Assembly: GCF_025699295.1 (NCBI RefSeq)
Contig: NZ_JAILWB010000010.1
Coordinates: 62,001-126,000 of the forward strand
From: Hydrogenophaga sp.
GTDB lineage: Bacteria; Pseudomonadota; Gammaproteobacteria; Burkholderiales; Burkholderiaceae_C
DNA length: 64,000 nucleotides
Reading direction: 5' to 3'
How positions within the stretch are numbered: the stretch's first letter is position 1; the number at the start of each line of letters is the position of its first letter. The position numbers and the translations under genes are program-made. The notes under the pieces were generated by a model, which had not been told where the DNA came from, ran no database searches, and worked only from the letters and a program-made list of their open reading frames with translations. Positions 42,590 to 49,970 of this stretch are shown in pieces.

Positions 42590-43444
42590 TCAGGACGGCG
42601 GCGGGGGCGTCGCGGCCTGGTAGAAGGCGCGCAGGTGTTCGCGCACTTCGCCAGCGCACGGACAGGCCTCAACGGGCGACTCGCTCAGCGAGTCGGGCCA
42701 GCCGGTGGCCGGCTGCAGCACGCCGCCGTGCACGGCAATGCCGGCTTCGCGCAGCCGCTCGGCATAGGCCAGCGCCTCGTCGCGCATCGGGTCGTCATCG
42801 CCGGTCAGGATCAGCGTGGGCGGCAGGCCTGCGAGGCGCTGCGCGCGGCACGGCACCGCGTAGGGGTGTTCGGCGTCCATCGGGCCGCGCAGGTACTGCT
42901 GCCAGCCGTCCATCCATTTGCAGCACGTGGCCTTGCCCATGGTCTGGCGCAGCGAAGCGGTGGCGTTGCACGGGTCCAGCATGGGCGCGACCAGGATCTG
43001 GCCGGCCAGTGGCGGGTGGGCGCGGTCGCGCACCATCATCGCCACCGCCGCGGCGATGTTGCCGCCGGCTTCCTCCCCCGCCACGAACAGGGGTGCGTCC
43101 TTGCCGGCGAGGCGGGTGCGCTGCTTGTACAGCCACTCCAGCGCCGTGTAACCGGCCTCCACCGCATCCGGGAAGCGGTGCGCGGGCGCCAGCGGATACG
43201 CCAGCGAGGCCACCACCGCGCCCGAACGGGCCAGCAGCTCGGCCAGGCAGGCGCCGCTGTCCAGGTCGCCCGAGACGAAGGCGCCACCGTGGAAGTGCAG
43301 CACCAGCGGCACCGCATGGCCGCGCGGCTTCCTGCCCCAGACGCGCAGTTCCAGCGCGGGCGTGCCCGGTACCGACAGCGTCTGCGTCGGCGCCAACGGG
43401 ATGGAGGTGGCGGTAGTTGAAACCATGGACTGGACTATAGGCAT
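42590..43444 (-). CDS. Alpha/beta hydrolase-fold protein without catalytic serine
   Basis: 284 residues, hormone-sensitive-lipase-like. The oxyanion motif HFHGGAF (residues 50-56) and the Asp region LILTGDDDPMRDEA are conserved. The nucleophile elbow, normally GDSAGG, reads GEEAGG (123-128) with Glu125 where Ser should be. No catalytic-type His follows; the expected HGF region reads LQPATGWPDS. The protein therefore looks catalytically dead but fold-intact. It lies between the LysR regulator (divergent) and the RND operon (same strand, 88-base gap), so a binding or sensing role is possible. Start uncertain: ATG 43444 or 43426. Confidence 0.8.
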   Translation of the reverse strand: MPIVQSMVSTTATSIPLAPTQTLSVPGTPALELRVWGRKPRGHAVPLVLHFHGGAFVSGDLDSGACLAELLARSGAVVASLAYPLAPAHRFPDAVEAGYTALEWLYKQRTRLAGKDAPLFVAGEEAGGNIAAAVAMMVRDRAHPPLAGQILVAPMLDPCNATASLRQTMGKATCCKWMDGWQQYLRGPMDAEHPYAVPCRAQRLAGLPPTLILTGDDDPMRDEALAYAERLREAGIAVHGGVLQPATGWPDSLSESPVEACPCAGEVREHLRAFYQAATPPPPS

Positions 43445-43537
43445 ACCTTCTTTGCGGATAAAGCCACCTGCAACCCATTGTCTGTTTCCATTGCATGAAC
43501 AATCCGCCCACAAAGCAGCACATCAAGGGCAGAGGGA
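43445..43537. promoter_or_regulatory. Divergent promoter region of LysR regulator and hydrolase/efflux genes
   Basis: 93 bases between oppositely oriented starts; AT content rises here. LysR proteins normally bind such regions at T-N11-A sites. I do not see one convincing site, only the layout. Confidence 0.45.
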
Positions 43538-44449
43538 ATGGACCAGATTCAGTCGATACGTGTATTTGCGCGGGTGGTGGAGGCCGGTACCTTCACCAAG
43601 GCGGCGGAGTCGCTGGATCTGCCCAAGGGCACAGTGACCAAGCTGGTGCAGCACCTGGAGTCGCGCCTGAAGGTCAAGCTGCTCAACCGCACCACGCGGC
43701 GCGTGACCGTCACGCCCGATGGCGCGGCCTACTACGAGCGCACGGTGCGCGTGCTCAACGACCTGGACGACATCGAAGCCAGCATGACCAACGCGCAGGC
43801 CAGCCCCAGCGGGCGCCTGCGGGTGGACGTGGGCACCTCGGTGGCGCGCGAGATCATCATCCCCGCGCTGAGCGACTTCTACCGCCGCTTCCCCGACATC
43901 CAGCTCGACCTGGGCGTGACCGACCGCTCGGTGGACCTCATCGCCGACAACGTGGACTGCGTGATCCGAGGGGGTGAACTGCTGGACCAGTCGCTCGTGG
44001 CCCGGCGCGTTGCCAACGTGGCACTGGTGGCCGTGGCCTCGCCGGCCTACGTCCAGGCGCACGGCACGCCCACCCACCCGGAGCAGCTGGAGAGCGGGCA
44101 CACGATGGTGAACTACTTCTCCACCCGCAACGGGCGCCCGTTCCCGAACGTGTTCGAGAAGGACGGCCAGACCGTGGAAGTCGCTGGCCGCTACCGGCTT
44201 TCGGTGAACGAGAGCAACGCCATGACCGCCGCCGCGCTGGCCGGCCTGGGCGTCGCGCAGATGGCCACGTTCACGGCCCTGCCGCTGATCGAACGCGGCG
44301 AACTGGTGCGGGTGCTGCCCGACTGGAAGTGCGAGACGATCCCGCTGTACGTGGTGTACCCGCCGAACCGGCACCTCAGCGCCAAGGTGCGCGCCTTCGT
44401 GGAATGGGTCGCGGACCTGTTTGCAAGGCACCCGCAGATCGCGCGGTGA
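43538..44449 (+). CDS. LysR family transcriptional regulator
   Basis: 303 residues. The N-terminal winged helix-turn-helix (residues 1-60; FARVVEAGTFTKAAESLDLPKGTVTKLVQHLESRL) and the substrate-binding domain (about 90-295) are complete. The RLRVDVGTSVAREIIIPAL start is typical of the CrgA/AaeR-like subgroup. It is divergent from the pseudo-hydrolase and RND efflux genes and so likely controls them. It converges with the CoA-transferase gene (21-base gap). Confidence 0.93.
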   Translation: MDQIQSIRVFARVVEAGTFTKAAESLDLPKGTVTKLVQHLESRLKVKLLNRTTRRVTVTPDGAAYYERTVRVLNDLDDIEASMTNAQASPSGRLRVDVGTSVAREIIIPALSDFYRRFPDIQLDLGVTDRSVDLIADNVDCVIRGGELLDQSLVARRVANVALVAVASPAYVQAHGTPTHPEQLESGHTMVNYFSTRNGRPFPNVFEKDGQTVEVAGRYRLSVNESNAMTAAALAGLGVAQMATFTALPLIERGELVRVLPDWKCETIPLYVVYPPNRHLSAKVRAFVEWVADLFARHPQIAR

Positions 44450-44470
44450 AGGCGGCCGCGGCGGGGTGAT

Positions 44471-45679
44471 TCACACGACCCGCGCGGCCCGCAATTCCTC
44501 AAGTTCCGCCACATCCACGCCGAGCCGGCCATACACCGCCGCGTTGTCCTGCCCGGTGGCGGGCCCGATGCAGGGCTGCGGCGCCACGCGGCCCACGAAG
44601 CGCGGCACCACGGCGGGCGCGGGGATCGAACCCAGTTCGGGGTCCGGCAGCTCGATGAACGCACCACGCGCCTGGAAGTGGGGATCCTGCACGGCGTCGG
44701 CGATGGAGTAGATCTTGCTGAAGGGCACGTCGGCGGCGTCGAGCCGGCCGGACAGCGAGGCCAGTGATTCGCTGGCACACCAGGCGGCCAGGATGTCGTC
44801 GATGGCGGCCAGGTGGCGCGTGCGCTCCACGTTGGTGTGAAAGCGCGGGTCGCAGGCGAGCTCGGGCCGCCCCATGGCCTGACACAGGCGCACGAAGATC
44901 GGGTCCGAAGACCCCACCAGGGTGATCCATGCGCCGTCGGCCGTCTGGTACACGTTCGAGGGCGCCGTGTACCCGGCGCGCGAGCCGGTTCTTTCGCGCG
45001 CCACGCCGGAGAACCGGTACTCGGCGGCCAGCGGGTCCAGCAACCGCAACAGGGCTTCGGTGGCGGACAGGTCGATTTCCACGCCCTTCTGCTCTTGCAG
45101 CGGCTTCGCATTGCGCTCGGCCAGCGCGGTGGCGATGGCGAACGCACCGAACAGGCCCGCGATGGCGTCGCCCAGCGGATAGTTCATGTGCTGCGGCGGG
45201 CCATCGGCCTCGCCGCTCAGGTGGGCAAAGCCGCTCATGGCTTCGAAGATGCGCGCAAAGCCAGGCTTGCGCGCGGAGGGCCCGGTCTGGCCGAAGCCCG
45301 TGAGCCGCAGCACGATCAGCCGCGGATTGCACCGGTGCAGGGTCGGCAGGTCCAGCCCCCAGTTGTCCAGCGTGCCGGTGCGGAAGTTCTCCACCAGCAC
45401 GTCGAAGCCCTCGATCAGCTTGAGGAACAGCTCGCGTCCCCCAGCCTGGCGCACGTCGAGCGAGATGCCCTGCTTGCCCCGGTTGGCCGTCTTCCAGAAC
45501 AACGCATGCCCTTCGTGCACCGGCGCCAGCCCGCGCAGCGCGTCGTTGCCCTGGGGCAGCTCCAGCTTCACCACCTCGGCGCCCATGTCGCCGCACAGCG
45601 TGGCGGAAAACGGCGCGGCCAGCACCGTGGCCATGTCCAGGATGCGCACGCCCTGCAGCGGATAGCCTTGTGTGTTCAT
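44471..45679 (-). CDS. CaiB/BaiF family III CoA transferase
   Basis: 402-residue formyl-CoA-transferase-type enzyme moving CoA between acyl-CoA and a free acid through an aspartyl intermediate. GVRILDMATVLAAPFSATLCGDMGAEVVKLE, KQGISLDVRQAGG, VENFRTGTLDNWGL and the catalytic Asp in NYPLGDAIAGLFGAF are all present. It is last in a minus-strand operon with two acyl-CoA dehydrogenases and a Bug receptor, so it probably activates the imported acid. Substrate unknown. Confidence 0.93.
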   Translation of the reverse strand: MNTQGYPLQGVRILDMATVLAAPFSATLCGDMGAEVVKLELPQGNDALRGLAPVHEGHALFWKTANRGKQGISLDVRQAGGRELFLKLIEGFDVLVENFRTGTLDNWGLDLPTLHRCNPRLIVLRLTGFGQTGPSARKPGFARIFEAMSGFAHLSGEADGPPQHMNYPLGDAIAGLFGAFAIATALAERNAKPLQEQKGVEIDLSATEALLRLLDPLAAEYRFSGVARERTGSRAGYTAPSNVYQTADGAWITLVGSSDPIFVRLCQAMGRPELACDPRFHTNVERTRHLAAIDDILAAWCASESLASLSGRLDAADVPFSKIYSIADAVQDPHFQARGAFIELPDPELGSIPAPAVVPRFVGRVAPQPCIGPATGQDNAAVYGRLGVDVAELEELRAARVV

Positions 45680-45683
45680 GCTG

Positions 45684-46655
45684 TCACTGTGTCTTAAGGT
45701 CCAGGGTCTTGAGCACCGGGTCCCAGACTTTGCGGTCGGCCTTCACGCGCTCGTCGAACGCGGCCAGGCTGGGGTTGAGCGTGGACGCACCCAGTCGGCC
45801 CAGCTTCTCCCTGAGCGCGGGCGAAGCCAGCGCCTTCGTCAGCGCCGCGTTGAGCTTGTTGACGACGGCCTGCGGTGTCCCCTTGGGCGCGACCAGGCCC
45901 ATCCAGAGGCCGGCGTCCAGCCCGGGCAGGCCCAGTTCGGCAAAGGTGGGCACGTCAGCGGCGGCGGCCGAACGCGTCTTGCCGGTCTGCGCGAGGATGC
46001 GGATCTGGCCACTCTGCATGTAGGGCAGCGTTCCGCCCAGGTTGTTGCACATCACCGGGATGTGGCCCGCCATCAGGTCGTTCACCGCAGGCGCATTGCC
46101 CTTGTAGGGCACGTGCTGCAACTTGATCTTGACCTGGTGGTTGATCATTTCGCACACCAGGTGCGATGGCGTGGCCACGCCAGCGGAGCCAAAGATCATG
46201 GAGCCGGGTTTGGCGCGATCAGCGGCCACCAGTTCGTCCAGCGACTTGTAAGGCGTTCTGGCGTTGACGGCGATCACGTTGGGCAGATCGGCCACCAGGC
46301 CGACGCCGACGAAGTCGTCCAGCGGATGCCACTTGAGCTCCTTGTGCACATGGGGCAGGAACACGTTGGTGAGGCCGGCCATCAGGATGGTGTAGCCGTC
46401 GGGATCGGACTTGGCGACAAGCTCCGAGCCAATCAGGCTGCCGGCGCCCGGCTTGTTCTCGACCACGATGTTCTGGCCCAGCGCAGCACCCAGCTCCACC
46501 GCCAGCGCACGCGTCACGAGGTCGGTGCTGCCGGCGGCGGCGAAGGGCACGACGATCCTGACGACCCGATCGGGGTATTCCGCGAGTGCCGCGGTGGAAC
46601 ACAGACCGATCATCAGCGCGAGTGCGCCGCGGCGCAGGGTTGGGAAAAGTTTCAT
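45684..46655 (-). CDS. Tripartite tricarboxylate transporter receptor, Bug/TctC family
   Basis: 323-residue periplasmic receptor with signal peptide RRGALALMIGLCSTAALA. IVVPFAAAGSTDLVTRALA, VVENKPGAGSLIGSELVAKSDPDGYTIL and VPYKGNAPAVNDLMAGHIPVM are standard Bug blocks. GGAGA precedes the ATG, which overlaps the upstream acyl-CoA dehydrogenase stop (ATGA). It is 4 bases from the CoA-transferase gene. It likely binds the carboxylate degraded by this operon. Confidence 0.93.
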   Translation of the reverse strand: MKLFPTLRRGALALMIGLCSTAALAEYPDRVVRIVVPFAAAGSTDLVTRALAVELGAALGQNIVVENKPGAGSLIGSELVAKSDPDGYTILMAGLTNVFLPHVHKELKWHPLDDFVGVGLVADLPNVIAVNARTPYKSLDELVAADRAKPGSMIFGSAGVATPSHLVCEMINHQVKIKLQHVPYKGNAPAVNDLMAGHIPVMCNNLGGTLPYMQSGQIRILAQTGKTRSAAAADVPTFAELGLPGLDAGLWMGLVAPKGTPQAVVNKLNAALTKALASPALREKLGRLGASTLNPSLAAFDERVKADRKVWDPVLKTLDLKTQ

Positions 46656-47833
46656 GGGTTGTCTCCTGGGGTGGATTGAAGAAGCCGGCGTCCGAGCGTG
46701 GCGCGGTGCAGCTCGGAAGCGCCGTCGTAAATGCGGAACGGTCGCAGTTCGCGCAGGATGAGTGCCACAGGGGCGTCTTCGGACATGCCCAGCGCGCCCA
46801 TCAGTTGCGCGGCGCTGTCGGCCACCTGATACAGCGCTTCGGACACGAACACCTTGGTCATGGCCGATTCGGTCTTCACCGACAGGCCAGCGTCCATGCG
46901 TGCCGCGCAATCCAGCGTCATCAGGCGGCAAGCATGCAACTTCATGTGGCAGTCGGCCACCATGGCCTGCACCTGCTGCAGGTCGGCCAGACGCTGGCCG
47001 AACGAGTGGCGCTGCTTCACGTAGTCCTGCGCCAGCTCCAGGGCGCGGCGCGCGCGCCCGGTCAGGCGCATGCAATGCGACAGGCGCGCCGGCTCCAGGC
47101 GCTGCTGTGCATAGACGAAGCCCTTGCCGACCTCGCCCAGCACGGCGTCGTGCGCGACCTCGCAGTGCTCGAACAGGATCTCGCCATGGCCACCGATGGC
47201 ATAAGGGTCGATAGCCGGAATGGACCGCACGAGCCTGAAGCCAGGGTGGGAGGTCTCGACGATGAATTGCGTGGGACCTTCGTCCGTCTGCGCCAGCACG
47301 ATCGCGAACCTCGCACCCACCGCACCCGTGATGAACCACTTGTGGCCCGCAATCGTCCATCCGCCAGGCGTTCGCACGGCCCGGGTCTGCAGCATGGAAG
47401 GGTCCGAGCCCGCACCGGGCGCGGGCTCGGTCATGGCAAAGCAGGAACGGATCTGGCCTGCGGCCAGCGGCTCCAGGTACCGGCGTTGTTGCGCGGCAGT
47501 GCCCTGGCTCAACAGGCTGATCATGTTCGGCTGGTCCGGCGCGGCGCAGTTCATGGCGCCGGGGCCCAGGTGGCTGCGCCCGGCCTCCTCCAGCACCACG
47601 GCGCGCTGCACCCATGTCAGCCCCAGACCCCCGTGCTCTCGCGGCAGCTGTGGCAGGTACAGACGCTGCGCCTGCGCCACCGGCCGCAGAACCGCCAGCG
47701 CGGCGTCCATGGCCTCGGGGTTGTGCACCTGCGCGCGGTCCTCCAGCGCGATGGCGTGCCGATCCACGAAGTCCCGAGTGCGCCGGCGCAGATCAGCGAT
47801 GGCCGGGTCGCGCTCCACGTCCAGCAGATTCAT
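46652..47833 (-). CDS. Acyl-CoA dehydrogenase, ACAD10/11-like
   Basis: 393-residue flavoprotein. FAMTEPAPGAGSDPSMLQT and WFITGAVGARFAIVLAQTD form the FAD/substrate pocket, and RHSFGQRLADLQQVQAMVADC is the helix near FAD. At the catalytic-base position the sequence is IYDGASELHRATLGRR, with Asp in place of the Glu of classic medium-chain enzymes, as seen in the ACAD10/11 group (DGPDEVH). Both its start and stop overlap neighbours by 4 bases. It probably works with the first dehydrogenase on related or successive intermediates. Confidence 0.9.
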   Translation of the reverse strand: MNLLDVERDPAIADLRRRTRDFVDRHAIALEDRAQVHNPEAMDAALAVLRPVAQAQRLYLPQLPREHGGLGLTWVQRAVVLEEAGRSHLGPGAMNCAAPDQPNMISLLSQGTAAQQRRYLEPLAAGQIRSCFAMTEPAPGAGSDPSMLQTRAVRTPGGWTIAGHKWFITGAVGARFAIVLAQTDEGPTQFIVETSHPGFRLVRSIPAIDPYAIGGHGEILFEHCEVAHDAVLGEVGKGFVYAQQRLEPARLSHCMRLTGRARRALELAQDYVKQRHSFGQRLADLQQVQAMVADCHMKLHACRLMTLDCAARMDAGLSVKTESAMTKVFVSEALYQVADSAAQLMGALGMSEDAPVALILRELRPFRIYDGASELHRATLGRRLLQSTPGDNP

Positions 47834-48993
47834 TGCGCCGCCCCTGCCCGTTCGCGCAGCGCCAGTTTGGCGATGTTCAGCTGGTGAATCTGGCTGGTGC
47901 CCTCGTACAGACGGAACAGCCGCACGTCGCGGTAGTAGCGCTCGATCGGGCTGAAATCGGCGATGTAGCCCGAACCTCCGAACATCTGCACGCAGCGGTC
48001 CGCCACGCGGCCGCACATCTCCGACGCGAAGTACTTGCACATTGACGCGGTGAGCGCGACGTCTTCCCCGCGGTCGCGCGCGCGCGCGGCGTCCAGGATC
48101 ATCGAGCGCGCGGCATAGATTTCCGTGCGGCAGTCGGCGATCATCCCCTGCACCAGCTGGAAACTGGAGACGGCCTGGCCGAACTGCTGGCGCTGGCTGG
48201 CATGCGCCATGGCCAGGTCCAGCATGCGGATGGCAGGCCCGGTGCACAGCGCCGCCAGGTGCATGCGCTGCTTGTTCAGCACCTTCATCACGGTCTGGAA
48301 GCCCACGCCCTCGCGTCCGCCAATGATGTGACTGGCCGGCACGCGGCAGTCCTCGAAATGCACGTCGGAAACCGGCGAGCCCGCCTGGCCCATCTTGCGG
48401 TAGGGCGCCCCGGTGCGCAGGCCCTCACCCCTCTCCACGAAGAAGGCCGTGAGGCCGTTGTTGCCGCGCGTACCGTCCTGCGTGCGGGCGATCACGGTGA
48501 ACACATCGGCCAGCGGCGCATTGGTGATGAAGCGCTTGGTGCCATTGAGGACGAAGTGCTCGCCCTCGCGACGCGCGGTGGTCTGGATGTTGGTGGCCTC
48601 GGACCCGGCGTCGGGCTCCGTGAGCGCCAGGCAGCCCGTGAGTTCTCCGCGCGCCATGCGCGGGAGCCACCGACTCTTCTGTTCTTCCGTGCCGTCGGCC
48701 ACCAGGGCCTCGGAGCCGATGCCGGTGTTGGTGCCCACCCGGGCGCGCAGCGCCACGGAAGCCTGGGACAGCTCCATGGCGCAGAGCACGAGCTCTTCCG
48801 CCGTGAGACCCAGGCCACCATAGGCTTCAGGAATGCTCCAGCCGAAGTAGCCTTTTCGCCGCAGTTCATCGACCAGCTCTTCGGGTATTTCACCGGTGCG
48901 GTCGATCTGGTCCTCCAGCGGGTGCCAGCGCTCGCGCACGAAGCTGCGGATGTCTGCGATGAGGGCATTCAGTGAGTGGGTGTCTCGGATCAT
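47830..48993 (-). CDS. Acyl-CoA dehydrogenase
   Basis: 387-residue classical acyl-CoA dehydrogenase introducing an alpha-beta double bond with FAD. CLALTEPDAGSEATNIQT, FITNAPLADVFTVIART, RQQFGQAVSSFQLVQGMIADC and QMFGGSGYIADFSPIERYYRDVRL are complete, and the catalytic Glu is in LYEGTSQIHQLNIAK. First gene of the operon, divergent from the IclR regulator. A palindrome lies 41 bases upstream of its start. Confidence 0.93.
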   Translation of the reverse strand: MIRDTHSLNALIADIRSFVRERWHPLEDQIDRTGEIPEELVDELRRKGYFGWSIPEAYGGLGLTAEELVLCAMELSQASVALRARVGTNTGIGSEALVADGTEEQKSRWLPRMARGELTGCLALTEPDAGSEATNIQTTARREGEHFVLNGTKRFITNAPLADVFTVIARTQDGTRGNNGLTAFFVERGEGLRTGAPYRKMGQAGSPVSDVHFEDCRVPASHIIGGREGVGFQTVMKVLNKQRMHLAALCTGPAIRMLDLAMAHASQRQQFGQAVSSFQLVQGMIADCRTEIYAARSMILDAARARDRGEDVALTASMCKYFASEMCGRVADRCVQMFGGSGYIADFSPIERYYRDVRLFRLYEGTSQIHQLNIAKLALRERAGAAQ

Positions 48994-49033
48994 GGTGTCG
49001 CAATGTAGGTGTGGCACCATGCGAAGATGAACT

Positions 49034-49056
49034 GCAGTTCCATATATTGGAACTGC
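49034..49056. promoter_or_regulatory. 23-bp operator palindrome between IclR gene and acyl-CoA dehydrogenase operon
   Basis: GCAGTTCCA-TATAT-TGGAACTGC: perfect 9-bp arms around a 5-base AT core. It overlaps a second dyad on the left, GAACTGCAGTTC (49029-49040). It sits 41 bases before the operon start and 30 bases before the regulator start, so one dimer could control both. TGGAA/TTCCA arms fit IclR-family operators. Confidence 0.7.
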
Positions 49057-49085
49057 GATGCGGTCTCGACCCCACCCACCGGACA

Positions 49086-49922
49086 ATGCGACCCGCCATG
49101 CGAACATCCCGCGCCATGTACCAGATCAAGGACCAGAAGGGCCTGCGCCTGGTGCGCGAGACGGATCCCGACTTCTCCGGCACCCTGGCCAAGGGGCTGA
49201 TGATCCTGCAGTGTTTCGTGCAGGACCCGCGGGCCCATGCCAACAGCGAATTCGCCGAGCGCCTGGGCATCCCCCGTTCGACGGTGAGCCGCCTGTGCCG
49301 CACCTTGCAGGCGCTGGGCTATCTGGACCACGACGACCGGCTGGACCGCTATTTCATCGGCCCCGCGGCCGTGGCCCTGGGCTATCCCTACGTCATTCAG
49401 ACGCCGCTGCTCGCGCAGCTGCGCCCGGCCATGCAGCAGATGGCGGACCGCTTCGAAGGCGCGGTGTCCGTCGGCGTGACCATGGACCTGGACGTGGTCT
49501 ACGTCGAAACCAATGCGCACCTGCACGGCACACTCAAGCGCCCTGGCGTCGGTGCGGTGCGCGGCATCGTGGAGACCGCCATGGGCCGCGCCTGGCTGGC
49601 ACAGCACACGGCGTCGGAACGCAACGCCTTTCTGGCCCATGCGCGACGCGCACGCCCCGACGAATACACGCGCAGCACGGAAGGACTCAAGGACAGCCTG
49701 AGCAACTACACCAAGCGCGGCTTCGCCATCAACATGGGCGACGCGGGCCTGGGTGTCCTGGCGGTGGGCGTTGCATCGAACATCCGCTATGGGTCCAGGC
49801 GCTTGCTGTTCAACTGCGCGGTGCCGGGCTACCGGGCCAAGCCCGCCGATCTGCTGAAGACGATCGGGCCGGCCATGGTGGAGTTCGTGCGGCTGGCCGA
49901 CCGGCAGGTGGGCATGCGCTGA
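49086..49922 (+). CDS. IclR family transcriptional regulator
   Basis: 278 residues from ATG 49086. The winged helix (about residues 30-85; LAKGLMILQCF, NSEFAERLGIPRSTVSRLCRTLQALGYL) and the IclR effector domain (VVYVETNAHLHGTLKRPGVGAVRGIVETAMGRAWLA) are intact. Alternative starts at 49098 and 49116 remove only 4 or 10 residues; the longer frame from 48972 would run through the operator and is rejected. It should control the divergent dehydrogenase-receptor-CoA-transferase operon. Confidence 0.92.
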   Translation: MRPAMRTSRAMYQIKDQKGLRLVRETDPDFSGTLAKGLMILQCFVQDPRAHANSEFAERLGIPRSTVSRLCRTLQALGYLDHDDRLDRYFIGPAAVALGYPYVIQTPLLAQLRPAMQQMADRFEGAVSVGVTMDLDVVYVETNAHLHGTLKRPGVGAVRGIVETAMGRAWLAQHTASERNAFLAHARRARPDEYTRSTEGLKDSLSNYTKRGFAINMGDAGLGVLAVGVASNIRYGSRRLLFNCAVPGYRAKPADLLKTIGPAMVEFVRLADRQVGMR

Positions 49923-49970
49923 ACTTCAGCGCCTTGCAGGTCGCTGCGCCACCCCGGATGCCCGGGTGCC

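Noticed and set aside
48972..49085. Longer N-terminus for the IclR regulator
   Set aside because: Would place the perfect operator palindrome inside coding sequence and overlap the divergent start; the extra residues look unlike any IclR protein.
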